Shown: positions 27,060-34,954 of the stretch, piece by piece
Numbering within the stretch: the stretch's first letter is position 1
Layout of the letters: each line of letters starts with the position of its first letter
Origin: Rhizobium esperanzae
GTDB lineage: Bacteria > Pseudomonadota > Alphaproteobacteria > Rhizobiales > Rhizobiaceae
DNA length: 64,000 bases
Direction of reading: 5' to 3'
NCBI RefSeq assembly: GCF_014197615.1
Contig: NZ_JACIFY010000006.1
Coordinates: forward strand, 223,333-287,332
Position numbers and translations under genes: made by a program
Notes under the pieces: generated by a model
Told to the model about the DNA's origin: nothing
The model's input: only the letters and a program-made list of their open reading frames with translations
Database searches by the model: none

Positions 27060-27545
27060 ATGGCAAACGCGAGCAAGACACAGCATCCATCGCAGTTGCG
27101 CTACGTGCTGGCGCCGGATGATCATGCTCGCCAGGCGCTTGATGACACGATCGCCGCCTATCGCAGAATGCTCGACATCCTGGGCGAGCTCATTCACGAC
27201 AAGGCGGGCGCCAATCTCGTCGTCCTGCATGAGCTTGCCTATGAAACCGTGCGCGAACAGACGGGCCTGCCGGCGCGGCTGGTCACACTCGGCCTTCGCG
27301 ATTTCGCCGCCAATCGCGGCGTGATCGCCGATCCGCCGCAACTGCCGCTCGACGACAAGCTCTTCGCCATCAAAGGCCCCGCGGATCTGACGATCGCCAC
27401 GGTACACGGACGTGTAGCCGTGCCCTTCGATATCGGGGGTTATTCCAAGGGATGGGAGAGTATTTTTCCGGCCTATCTTGTTGGACACAATCATTACGAG
27501 ATTCACATCGGCGTCACGCCGAATTCCGCTCGGATGGAGGAAAAC
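27060..27545 (+). pseudogene. TnpB N-terminal-like open frame, continuous with pspA
   Basis: About 162 codons, in frame with pspA and without an intervening stop. The content resembles the N-terminal (wedge/REC) half of TnpB of IS1341/IS605 elements: an opening strand QLRYVLAPDDHARQALDDTI, a helix pair with ANLVVLHELAYETVREQTGL, then LFAIKGPADLTIATVHGRVA and VPFDIGG, and a closing strand HYEIHIGV. No RuvC motif or zinc finger follows; instead the frame runs into pspA. No ribosome site is evident at the ATG 27060 or GTG 27042. It may be a relic, or part of a long PspA isoform. AAAGCAC/GTGCTTT form a small hairpin (27029-27048) just upstream. The resemblance rests on pattern memory. Confidence 0.55.
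27536..27545 (+). promoter_or_regulatory. Strong ribosome binding site inside the long frame, deciding the pspA start
   Basis: GGAGG at 27536-27540, five bases, then ATG at 27546. It falls within a continuous open frame, and the following residues match the usual PspA N-terminus, so it supports independent initiation of pspA. Confidence 0.8.
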
Positions 27546-28196
27546 ATGACGAATGAAGGCATTCTTTCCCGCATGGGCCGCCTGATCGCGGGTATCGCCA
27601 ATGCAGCAGTCGACAAGGCGGAAGGCGTCAACAAGATCGCCGTGATCGAACAGGCGATCCGCGAGATCGACGCCGCGGCTGATGAGGCCCGCACCGATCT
27701 CGGCAAGGCGCGCGCCGAGGAATATCGCATCCAGAGCCGCAGGGACGAGATTGTCGCAGACATGAACGCGCTCGACGGAAAGATCCGCCTCGCCGTCTCC
27801 TCAGGGCGCGATGATCTGGCAAAGGCCGGCGTCGCCCGCCAGATCGATCTCGAATCCCAGATTGCCGCGCTCGACAAGGCGCTGGCCGATGCCAGGCAAC
27901 AGCTGGACGAAGGCCAGAAAGCCCTGCAGGCCGTGCTCGCCACCCGCCGCGAGGCCGACGCCCGCCTTGCCGATTTCAAGCGCAGCATCGCCAGGCATCC
28001 AGAGGACGCCGCACCCGGTCACAGCCGCCCCGCGCCGGGCGCCGATGCTGCCCGGGCTGCGGCGGCGGTGTCGCGGCTGACCGGTGTTCCATCAGGCGAA
28101 CATACCAATAGTTCCGAACTGGACGAACTCGATCGGCTGCACCGCGAACAGGCGATCGAGGCGCGCCTCGCGCGCTTCAAGGCGGATAACCGGTAA
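27546..28196 (+). CDS. pspA: PspA/IM30-family membrane-stress protein
   Basis: A 216-residue ESCRT-III-like coiled-coil protein. It opens with the amphipathic ILSRMGRLIAGIANAAVDKA (membrane-binding helix and the family D-K-A/E), then KIAVIEQAIREIDAAADEAR and long heptad-rich helices (about 30-150) and a disordered Pro/Ala linker near 155-175. Such proteins form rings and rods that protect or reshape the inner membrane. The start at ATG 27546 fits the family length. The frame is open further upstream (see the TnpB-like segment), so a fusion form of about 378 residues is possible. It is followed by yqiJ after 5 bases, so it is the first gene of a PspA-YqiJ-flotillin operon. Confidence 0.88.
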   Translation: MTNEGILSRMGRLIAGIANAAVDKAEGVNKIAVIEQAIREIDAAADEARTDLGKARAEEYRIQSRRDEIVADMNALDGKIRLAVSSGRDDLAKAGVARQIDLESQIAALDKALADARQQLDEGQKALQAVLATRREADARLADFKRSIARHPEDAAPGHSRPAPGADAARAAAAVSRLTGVPSGEHTNSSELDELDRLHREQAIEARLARFKADNR

Positions 28197-28201
28197 CGCC
28201 G

Positions 28202-28849
28202 ATGGCACTTCTCTTCGCCCCCGAATGTGCTCCTTTCGCCATCGCCGCCGCCGTGCTCGCAGGCCTGACAGCAATCGAAATGCTTGCGACCGTCATGGGT
28301 TTTTCGATCATGGAATTTCTGGGAAAGCCGGATTTCCATGGCCATGACGGGTTTTCGGGCTATCTGTCCTGGCTCAATGTCGGCGGCGTTCCCCTGCTCA
28401 TCCTCATCATGCTGGCGCTCGGCTTCTTCGCCATGACGGGCTTTGCCATACAGGCCGTCGCCAACGCCTTCTGGGCGCCGCTTCCCGCCACCGTCGCCGC
28501 CATTCCCGCCATCCTGGTCGCCGTCCCCATGGTCAGGGCGTCGAGCAGAACGGTGGCGCGGCTCGTGCCGCACGACGAGACCTATGCCGTCGATCTCGAC
28601 ACGTTGATCGGCCGGACCGCCGAAGTATCGCTCGGCCCGCTCGATCAGGGGCTGCCGGGGCGCGTCCGCGTCAAGGACCAGCACGGAAACTGGCACGTGC
28701 TGAGAGCCAAGGCCGCCAGAGATCAGGAACCTCTCAAGGTCGGCACCGAGGTTCTCCTCGTCGATCGCACGGCAGATGTATTTATCGCCATTCCCGCGCT
28801 GGCGGACCCCGCCGCAGCGGACAATCAATCTTTCAGGGAGCAGCCATGA
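28202..28849 (+). CDS. yqiJ: YqiJ/NfeD-like membrane OB-fold protein
   Basis: A 215-residue protein with three hydrophobic segments in the N-terminal half (about 10-35, 60-85, 90-112) and a soluble OB-fold-like domain at about 130-205 (IGRTAEVSLGPLDQGLPGRV, then GTEVLLVDRTADVF). This is the arrangement of YqiJ, the partner of the YqiK flotillin; both are thought to organise membrane microdomains. It overlaps the flotillin start (ATG 28846) by four bases and follows pspA by five, so the three are one transcription unit. Confidence 0.87.
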   Translation: MALLFAPECAPFAIAAAVLAGLTAIEMLATVMGFSIMEFLGKPDFHGHDGFSGYLSWLNVGGVPLLILIMLALGFFAMTGFAIQAVANAFWAPLPATVAAIPAILVAVPMVRASSRTVARLVPHDETYAVDLDTLIGRTAEVSLGPLDQGLPGRVRVKDQHGNWHVLRAKAARDQEPLKVGTEVLLVDRTADVFIAIPALADPAAADNQSFREQP

Positions 28850-30600
28850 TGTATGACATTATTCTACCAGCCGGGATTGGCATCGTCCTCATTTTCGGCA
28901 TCGGTTTTGTTCTCGCCTCTCTCTATACGCGCTCCAGCCGCGATGAGGCCTATGTGCGCACCGGCCTCGGCGGCCAGAAGGTCGTGCTCGACGGCGGTTC
29001 CGTCGTCCTGCCGATCTTCCACTCGATCGCCAGGGTCAATCTGAAGACGCTGCGCCTCGAGGTTCGCCGCGGCGAAGGCGACGCGCTGATCACCAAGGAC
29101 CGCATGCGCGTCGATATCGGCGCCGAATTCTATGTGCGCGTGAAACCGGACGCCTCCTCGATCGCGCTGGCCGCCCAGACGCTCGGCAGCCGCACCAACG
29201 ACGCCGAGGCGCTTCGCATCCTGATCGAGGCGAAATTCGTCGACGGCCTTCGCTCGGTGGCCGCGACCATGAACCTCGACGCGCTGCAGGAACAGCGCAT
29301 GGACTTCGTCAAGGCCGTGCAGGAAGCCGTCGGTGCCGATCTCCAGTCGAACGGTCTCGAACTCGAATCCGTATCGCTGACCCGCCTCGACCAGACCGAC
29401 ATCAAGCATTTCAACGCCAACAACTTCTTCGATGCACAGGGTCTGGCCGCCCTGACCCGCATCACCGAAGGCCGCAAGAAAGAGCGAAACGAGATCGTCC
29501 GCGATACCGAAGTCGCCATCGCCCAGAAGGATCTGGAAGCCCGCCAGCAATCGCTGACCATCGAGCGGACCAAGCGGGAAGCCGAACTCAGCCAGGAACG
29601 CGACATCGCCAACAAATCCGCGGCGACGCGCGCCGAAACCGCCCAGCAGGAGCAGGCTGCCAAACGCGCCGAGGAGGAAGCCCGCATCGCCTCCGAACAG
29701 GCGATCGCCGAACGTGAGGCGGCCGCCAAGCAGGCCCGCGAAAGCGCCAACATCGATGCCGCCCGCGCCGTCCAGCAGCGCGACACCGAAGCCAAGCGTG
29801 ACCTGCAGATCGTCGCCCAGGAAAGCGCCATCGCCGTCGCCAATAAGAGCCGCGAGGAATCCGAAGCGAAGGCGACCGCCGAAATGGCCCGCGCCCGGGC
29901 AATCGCAGCAGAAGAAAAGGTCGGCACCGCCAAGGCGATCGAAATCGCCGAGCGCGAAAAGCAGATTGCCGTGATCGACGCACGCAAGAAGGCCGAAACC
30001 GAAGCGACTGCCGTCACCGTCGGCGCCGAGGCCGAGAAACAGGCCGCGATCGACCAGGCCGAAGCCATCAAGACGCTCGCCACCGCCGAAGCCGATGCGG
30101 CGATCATCAAGGCCAAAGGCATCCTCGAAACCGGCCGGGCTCAGGCTGAAAGCGAGGCCCTGCTCAACGAGGCCCGCAACAAGCTGAGCCAAACCATCAT
30201 CGAATTCGAGATCACCCGCGAGCGTATCCGCATCATTCCCGAAGCCCTCGCCGAGGCCGTCAAACCGATCGAAAAGATCTCCGATATTCGGATCTTCGAC
30301 ACCGGCGGCATGCTCGGCCGCGGCGGCGCGAACGGCGAAGGCGGCATCGGCATGGGCGAAGGCCTGGCTGGCCAGTTGCTCGCCTACCAGGCCAACAAAC
30401 CGATCCTCGACAAGCTATTGAGAGAAGCGGGTTTTGACGGCGACAACGCGATCTCGGCGCTCCTGGGAAATCTCGATAGCGCCAAACCGGCAAAGCCGGC
30501 CGCGGCTCCGGCCAAGCCGGCAATACCCGCTGCACCTCCGGCAAAGCCGGCAGCAAGCCCGGCACAGACCATCATCCCGCCGGCACCGAAGAAGGAGTGA
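28846..30600 (+). CDS. yqiK: Flotillin-family protein YqiK
   Basis: A 584-residue SPFH-domain protein. One N-terminal membrane segment (about 5-28), then the SPFH/Band 7 domain (about 35-210, with VRTGLGGQKVVLDGGSVVLP) and a very long Ala/Glu-rich coiled coil (about 225-450). The tail is Gly-rich (MLGRGGANGEGGIG) and ends in an Ala/Pro/Lys-rich repeat with AKPA units. Bacterial flotillins form oligomeric membrane-microdomain scaffolds. Two start codons, 28846 and 28849, are adjacent. It ends the pspA-yqiJ-yqiK operon and converges on the phosphoesterase gene 23 bases later. Confidence 0.93.
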   Translation: MMYDIILPAGIGIVLIFGIGFVLASLYTRSSRDEAYVRTGLGGQKVVLDGGSVVLPIFHSIARVNLKTLRLEVRRGEGDALITKDRMRVDIGAEFYVRVKPDASSIALAAQTLGSRTNDAEALRILIEAKFVDGLRSVAATMNLDALQEQRMDFVKAVQEAVGADLQSNGLELESVSLTRLDQTDIKHFNANNFFDAQGLAALTRITEGRKKERNEIVRDTEVAIAQKDLEARQQSLTIERTKREAELSQERDIANKSAATRAETAQQEQAAKRAEEEARIASEQAIAEREAAAKQARESANIDAARAVQQRDTEAKRDLQIVAQESAIAVANKSREESEAKATAEMARARAIAAEEKVGTAKAIEIAEREKQIAVIDARKKAETEATAVTVGAEAEKQAAIDQAEAIKTLATAEADAAIIKAKGILETGRAQAESEALLNEARNKLSQTIIEFEITRERIRIIPEALAEAVKPIEKISDIRIFDTGGMLGRGGANGEGGIGMGEGLAGQLLAYQANKPILDKLLREAGFDGDNAISALLGNLDSAKPAKPAAAPAKPAIPAAPPAKPAASPAQTIIPPAPKKE

Positions 30601-30622
30601 TCGCAGCGCGGGCAGGCCCGGG

Positions 30623-31363
30623 CTATTTTAGCCAACCTGCTGCCAGTGCGCTCGCCCAGTCGGCACGCCCCCTTTCGACGGCCAGTGCCGACATCGCCAT
30701 ATTGTTATAGGCGACGTTCCGGAACTGCCATGTCCATCCCGCAGCCGTCTTTTCCAGAATGGCATAGCCGGCCAGCGGATGGCCGGCTTCGACCTTGTGG
30801 TAATAAGGCAGGACATCGTCATAGGCGGGGCAGCCGACACTGCCGGGATTGACGATCAGCCGGCCATCGGAAAGGCGGACGGCGCGGGGCACATGGCTGT
30901 GGCCGCACAGAATCAGCGGCAGGTCGATGCCGTCCGCCAGCGCCTCGATCGCTTCGATCGGCTTCAGGGAGACGATGCCCTCCGGCGAGACGGATTCCAG
31001 CCAGTAGAGATTGTCGTCCTTCGGAGTCGCATGGCAGAGATAGGCCTCGCCGCGATAGACGGCATCGAACGGCAGGCCGCGGATCCAATCGAGATGGGAA
31101 GGCGTCAATTGCCGATAGGCGGCAGCGTCCGAGGCATGCATGGCCGTCGGATCCTGCTCGATCAGATAACGGTCGTGATTGCCGCGAACCGAGGTCAGCC
31201 CAAGCGGCATCAGCATCTCGGCGGTCCGGCCGGCCTCCAGCGGCCCGCTGAAGAAATCGCCGAGATTGACGATCTCCTCGATGCCCTCGGCGCGAATATC
31301 CGCAAGCACCGCTTCGAGTGCCAGATGGTTGCCGTGAATGTCGGCGATCGCGGCAAAACGCAT
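30623..31363 (-). CDS. Metallophosphoesterase family protein
   Basis: A 246-residue calcineurin-like phosphoesterase. The metal motifs are complete: DIHGN (D-x-H) near residue 8, NLGDFFSG (G-D-x), SVRGNHDRYL (G-N-H-D), LCHATP and the closing LCGHSHVPRAV (G-H-S-H). The layout fits the YfcE-like or Icc-like bacterial group that hydrolyses phosphodiesters or small phosphates. Its substrate is not evident. It follows uraH by two bases on the same strand, so it may be the last gene of the urate operon, but its role there is unclear. Confidence 0.88.
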   Translation of the reverse strand: MRFAAIADIHGNHLALEAVLADIRAEGIEEIVNLGDFFSGPLEAGRTAEMLMPLGLTSVRGNHDRYLIEQDPTAMHASDAAAYRQLTPSHLDWIRGLPFDAVYRGEAYLCHATPKDDNLYWLESVSPEGIVSLKPIEAIEALADGIDLPLILCGHSHVPRAVRLSDGRLIVNPGSVGCPAYDDVLPYYHKVEAGHPLAGYAILEKTAAGWTWQFRNVAYNNMAMSALAVERGRADWASALAAGWLK

Positions 31364-31365
31364 CC

Positions 31366-31722
31366 CTAACTTCCTCGATAGGTGGAATAACCGTAGGGCG
31401 AAAGCAGCAGCGGCACGTGATAGTGAGCCGTGACATCGGCGATGCCGAAGCGGATCGGCACGAGATCGAGGAAGGCCGGATGCGGCAGCGGCGTGCCGTT
31501 GCGCCTGAGATAATCGCCGGCGTGGAAGACGAGTTCGTAGGTTCCGACGTGGAAATTTTCGCCGCTGAGGATCGGGCCGCCGTCGACCCGGCCATCGTCA
31601 TTGGTCTCGACCGTCGTCAGGTGCATACGGATTTCGCCGTCGAGCCGGAAAAGATCGATCCTCAGGCCAGCGGCCGGCTTGCCGAGGGCGGTGTCGAGAA
31701 CATGCGTGGTCAGTCCGGTCAT
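31366..31722 (-). CDS. uraH: 5-Hydroxyisourate hydrolase (transthyretin-like)
   Basis: A 118-residue tetrameric enzyme that hydrolyses 5-hydroxyisourate to OHCU, the step after PuuD. The N-terminal [15 protein letters not shown] and the C-terminal tetrapeptide YRGS (in YSTYRGS, the very end) are the signatures of HIU hydrolases that separate them from transthyretin. RIDLFRLD and the [12 protein letters not shown] strand fit too. The start overlaps the allA stop (31719-31722), indicating coupling. Confidence 0.95.
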   Translation of the reverse strand: MTGLTTHVLDTALGKPAAGLRIDLFRLDGEIRMHLTTVETNDDGRVDGGPILSGENFHVGTYELVFHAGDYLRRNGTPLPHPAFLDLVPIRFGIADVTAHYHVPLLLSPYGYSTYRGS

Positions 31723-32219
31723 AGGGCTGGCTCTTTGATGATGAAGGAGGTCTCGAAGAAGAATTCCTCCAGATTATGACCAGGCCCGTCGCGGTCGACG
31801 ACCAGGAAATCGGAGGCCTGGCCAAGCGCCATCAGCGGATGATGCCAGACATTGCGGCGGTAGTTCACGCCCTGATCCCCGCGTGCGAGAAACACCTGCG
31901 GCCGGCCGGGGCGTCCATTCTCGTCCTCGGAGACGACGACGAGGAAAGGACGGCCCGAAATCGGCGAGAAGCTCTGGCTGCCGAAGGGGTGGCGCTCCAT
32001 CATGTCGATCGCATAGGGAAAGCTGCGCGGCTGGCCGCGGAAGAGATTGATGATGACGCGCGCCCCCTCGCCTGTTGCTTCCGCGGCGGCGAGCGCATGA
32101 AAACGCTCCGTCGTGCCGCCATTGATGAGCCGCATCGAGGCCGGATCGGCTTCGATCACCTCGCCGAAGGGAGCGAAGCTGGATCGGGTGAGCGGACGAA
32201 TGTCGAGAAATTCGGGCAA
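31719..32219 (-). CDS. allA: Ureidoglycolate lyase
   Basis: A 166-residue cupin-like enzyme that splits ureidoglycolate into glyoxylate and urea. Recognisable segments are [49 protein letters not shown] (conserved His and Ser) and [12 protein letters not shown] chose the TTG at 32219, six bases after the stop of the upstream HepT-like gene; an alternative TTG at 32246 would overlap that gene. The ATGA-type overlap with uraH follows. The allantoate-degrading step that should feed it is not in the window. Confidence 0.9.
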   Translation of the reverse strand: MPEFLDIRPLTRSSFAPFGEVIEADPASMRLINGGTTERFHALAAAEATGEGARVIINLFRGQPRSFPYAIDMMERHPFGSQSFSPISGRPFLVVVSEDENGRPGRPQVFLARGDQGVNYRRNVWHHPLMALGQASDFLVVDRDGPGHNLEEFFFETSFIIKEPAL

Positions 32220-32224
32220 TGGTT

Positions 32225-32587
32225 TCACTCGCCTTGGGCATGCCAATTACGGACGGCATCGATCCCGGAAAGAAGCTCCGGCAGCGTGCGATACGTCTCC
32301 TCCCAGACGTCGACGGGATCGAGATCGAAGACGTCATCGAGGATACGGTTACCCGTGCCGCAGATTTTCGTCCACGGCAACTCGGGATGCTCCGTCGCAA
32401 ATTCCGGATGCGCCACCAGCAGGCGCGACGCCGCCGCACCGATGGTGAAATGACAGAAGGCAACCGCCTTGAAAGTCAGCTTGTCTCCGACGAAGGCCGC
32501 CCCATCCATGCCACCGACGAAAGACAGTGCTTCGGATGCCGCCTCGTACATCTCATTGAGATAGTCGATTGCGCGCCGCTCTTTCAT
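32225..32587 (-). CDS. HepT-like / DUF86 protein with degenerate motif
   Basis: A 120-residue all-helical protein of the HepT/DUF86 family: [20 protein letters not shown], then [18 protein letters not shown], and [20 protein letters not shown]. HepT toxins carry an R-x4-H-x-Y motif at that last place (R-N-x-I-x-H-x-Y-F), used for RNase activity and AMPylation. Here it reads G-N-R-I-L-D-D-V-F, so both His and Tyr are gone. There is no MntA-type nucleotidyltransferase partner next to it. It overlaps uraD by four bases and precedes allA, inside an otherwise metabolic operon. A regulatory or structural role is possible; active toxin function is unlikely. Confidence 0.75.
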   Translation of the reverse strand: MKERRAIDYLNEMYEAASEALSFVGGMDGAAFVGDKLTFKAVAFCHFTIGAAASRLLVAHPEFATEHPELPWTKICGTGNRILDDVFDLDPVDVWEETYRTLPELLSGIDAVRNWHAQGE

Positions 32588-33084
32588 TCGGCCTCCGGCA
32601 GCATCGATGTCAGGCGCAGCAGCGCGATCCGTTCGACCTGCGCCGCGGCGGTCGCGAATTCTTCGTCTCGGCTGTTGGATATCCGCGTTTCGAAGGCGGC
32701 AAGGATGTCCTCCTTGCCGAGCCCCTTGACGGCGATGATGAACGGAAAGCCGAATTTCTCGACATAGGCCGAATTGAGTTCGGTGAAGCGGGCATGTTCG
32801 GCCGGGTTCAGGCGGTCGAGACCGGCGCCGGCCTGCTCCTTGCGACTGTCCTCCGTGAGATCGCCCGATATCGCGAGGCGTCCGGCAAGGTCGGGATGGG
32901 CGCAGAGCACACCGAGCCGTTCCTCGCGACTGGCCGCGCGAAAGATAGCGGCAAGCGCCGCATGCACACCCGATGCCGTCAGCGGCTCCTTAACGCCGCC
33001 GGCGTCATAGGCCCGCTCGGCGATGAAAGGCGAATGTTCGAAGACGCCGCCGAAGCGGGAAACGAAATCCTGGCGCGACTGCAT
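32584..33084 (-). CDS. uraD: OHCU decarboxylase
   Basis: A 166-residue helical enzyme that decarboxylates OHCU to S-allantoin. It contains the catalytic HPDLAGR motif and the S-x2-EQ-x-GAGLD signature, and ends with a region containing FPFIIAVKG. The ATG at 33084 overlaps the puuE stop (ATGA), and its own stop overlaps the HepT-like start, so all are translated in series. A longer frame to 33228 only runs back into puuE. Confidence 0.95.
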   Translation of the reverse strand: MQSRQDFVSRFGGVFEHSPFIAERAYDAGGVKEPLTASGVHAALAAIFRAASREERLGVLCAHPDLAGRLAISGDLTEDSRKEQAGAGLDRLNPAEHARFTELNSAYVEKFGFPFIIAVKGLGKEDILAAFETRISNSRDEEFATAAAQVERIALLRLTSMLPEAE

Positions 33085-34007
33085 CAGAGCGCGTCCGGCT
33101 GATGATGCTTGTGCCAATGCTCGGCGATCTCGATGCGGCGCGGGATCCAGACCTTGTCGTGCTTCAGCACATATTCGATGAAGCGCTTCAGCGCCGCCGC
33201 CCGGCCGGGACGTCCGACGAGGCGGCAATGCAGGCCGATCGACATCATCTTCGGGCTACCGTCCTTGCCTTCCTCATAGAGCGTATCGAAGGCATCCTTC
33301 AAATAGGTGAAGAACTGGTCGCCGGTGTTGAAACCCTGGGGCGTTGCAAAACGCATGTCGTTGGTTTCGAGCGTATAGGGAATGATCAGGAAAGGCTTGT
33401 CATCGACGCCCTTCACCCAGAAAGGCAGGTCGTCGGCATAGGAATCGGAGGAGTAGAGGAAGCCGCCCTCCTCCTGCACCAGCCGCAGCGTGTTGTCTGA
33501 TGGTTTGCCCTGATACATGCCGTAGGGCCGCTCGCCGGTGAGTTCGGTGTGCAGGCGCACGGCTTCGAGAATATGCTTGCGCTCCAGATCCTCGGGAAAA
33601 TCCTTGTATTCAAGCCAGCGGTAGCCATGGCTGGCAATCTCCCAGCCGGCCTCTTTCATCGCGGCAACGGCCTCCGGGTTGCGGGCCATCGCCAGCGTTA
33701 CGCCATAGACGGTCGCCTGCACCTTGAGACCGGTGAACATCCGCCAGAGCCGCCAGAAACCGGCGCGCGAACCATATTCGTAGATCGATTCCATGTTGAG
33801 ATTGCGCTGCCCGGGCCAGGCGGCCGCGCCGACGATCTCCGACAGCAGGTTTTCGGAGGCGGGGTCGCCTTCGAGAATGCAGCTTTCGCCGCCTTCCTCG
33901 TAATTGATGACGAACTGCACGGCGATGCGTGCCTCGCCTGGCCACTTCGGATCGGGCGTCTGGCGCCCATAGCCGACGAGATTGCGCGGATAGGTCTCGG
34001 ATACCAT
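33084..34007 (-). CDS. puuE: Allantoinase, PuuE type
   Basis: A 307-residue polysaccharide-deacetylase-like protein of the PuuE group that opens the allantoin ring to allantoate. It starts YPRNLVGYGRQTPDPKWP and contains VQFVINYEEGGESC, LNMESIYEYGSRAGFWRL, WEIASHGYRWLEY and IGLHCRLVGRPGRA, all standard for the family. Unlike amidohydrolase allantoinases it has no H-x-H zinc loop. ATG 34007 is preceded by AAGGTGAT; the longer frame to 34043 is not needed. It is the first gene of the puuE-uraD-hepT-allA-uraH operon. Confidence 0.95.
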   Translation of the reverse strand: MVSETYPRNLVGYGRQTPDPKWPGEARIAVQFVINYEEGGESCILEGDPASENLLSEIVGAAAWPGQRNLNMESIYEYGSRAGFWRLWRMFTGLKVQATVYGVTLAMARNPEAVAAMKEAGWEIASHGYRWLEYKDFPEDLERKHILEAVRLHTELTGERPYGMYQGKPSDNTLRLVQEEGGFLYSSDSYADDLPFWVKGVDDKPFLIIPYTLETNDMRFATPQGFNTGDQFFTYLKDAFDTLYEEGKDGSPKMMSIGLHCRLVGRPGRAAALKRFIEYVLKHDKVWIPRRIEIAEHWHKHHQPDAL

Positions 34008-34122
34008 CAAATCACCTTCTGAAAAGACGGGGAACGGTATCATCCGCAGCCGGAATGTCGAGACGGAAACTGCGTGGCGGCATTTTCCCGTTATGGAACA
34101 AATCCTTAGCGCGTCCGCTTGG

Positions 34123-34830
34123 TCAGGCGATCTTGCGCGCGCTGACCTTGCCCATCGGATGCAGCGAATGGACGCGGAAGGGGCCGCCGGTGCCCTCCTC
34201 GATCATCAGCGCCACATTCGAAACCATAACCGGCTCTCTCAGCACGGGCTCGAAGATCGTCCGCAGCGCCGGCTCGATGCGCGGCATGTCGATCGCGTTG
34301 ATGGAACCTGTCACCGGCATATGGAAACGGAACTCGTCCATCACATAAGGATTGCCCCAGCGATGCAGATTGGCGAACTGCGCCGCCGACAACCCGTCCG
34401 GGTCGCTGCGCTCGATATCGGCTTCGCTGAGCGGCGCGCGAAAACGATCGAATTCCTGCACGATCGCCGAGGCGAGATACTGGATCTGTTCGCAGGGTAT
34501 GTTCGGCAGCAGACTGTAGAAATTGCCGAGCCGGGCGACTTCGAGACGCGGAATCCGGAAGGGAAGCACCGTTCCGGAGAAACGCATCAGATCGCGCAAG
34601 AGTTGCGATTCCGACATGTCGGCAGACAGGTGGAACGGCGCCTTCAAAACACCGTGAAAACCATAGCGCCGCGGCACGGCCGTATGGAAGGCGATCTCGT
34701 GGATACCGAGGCCGCGAACGGCCGGAGGCTCCGTCACATCGCCGGAAAACACGTTTCGGCCAAGCCAATTGGCGGCCACGAGCGACAGCGGATCGCTCGC
34801 CGGGGGCGTGAAGCAAATGGCATAGCGCAT
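34123..34830 (-). CDS. DUF1045 protein (2H-phosphoesterase-like)
   Basis: A 235-residue protein of the DUF1045 family, a relative of 2H phosphoesterases known best from phosphonate clusters. Both half-motifs are visible: GFHGVLKAPFHL and EFRFHMPVTG. The opening RYAICFTPPASDPLS and WLGRNVFSGD are also typical. It lies upstream of puuE on the same strand with a 115-base gap. The palindrome at 34938-34954 is about 110 bases upstream of its start. Function unknown; an association with purine or phosphonate metabolism is only contextual. Confidence 0.85.
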   Translation of the reverse strand: MRYAICFTPPASDPLSLVAANWLGRNVFSGDVTEPPAVRGLGIHEIAFHTAVPRRYGFHGVLKAPFHLSADMSESQLLRDLMRFSGTVLPFRIPRLEVARLGNFYSLLPNIPCEQIQYLASAIVQEFDRFRAPLSEADIERSDPDGLSAAQFANLHRWGNPYVMDEFRFHMPVTGSINAIDMPRIEPALRTIFEPVLREPVMVSNVALMIEEGTGGPFRVHSLHPMGKVSARKIA

Positions 34831-34937
34831 GCAATTTCCTCCATCAAGGAATTGGGCGCCCTTCGGATCCGGCGCTATCGATGCGCAAGCAGATAGGTGA
34901 TTTGCATGACAAAATAACGAAACGAGGCACCGGAAAA

Positions 34938-34954
34938 TTCACGTTTAACGTGAA
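34938..34954. promoter_or_regulatory. Perfect 17-base dyad upstream of the DUF1045 gene
   Basis: TTCACGTT-T-AACGTGAA, with two 8-base arms around one T. It covers the stop of the FAD-oxidoreductase gene and is the nearest dyad upstream of the DUF1045 gene. It could be a regulator site, or a weak hairpin after the oxidoreductase. Confidence 0.35.

Noticed and set aside
27048..27324. An alternative frame (about 90 codons) at the TnpB-like segment
   Set aside because: It has no conserved pattern, in contrast to the frame continuous with pspA.
28864..30192. A 442-codon minus-strand frame rich in Gly, Phe and Leu
   Set aside because: It is the mirror of the Ala/Glu-rich coiled coil of flotillin; low complexity explains the open frame.
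30480..30600. Repeats of a GCCAAGCCGGC type, suspected regulatory repeat
   Set aside because: They encode the A-K-P-A rich tail of flotillin in frame.
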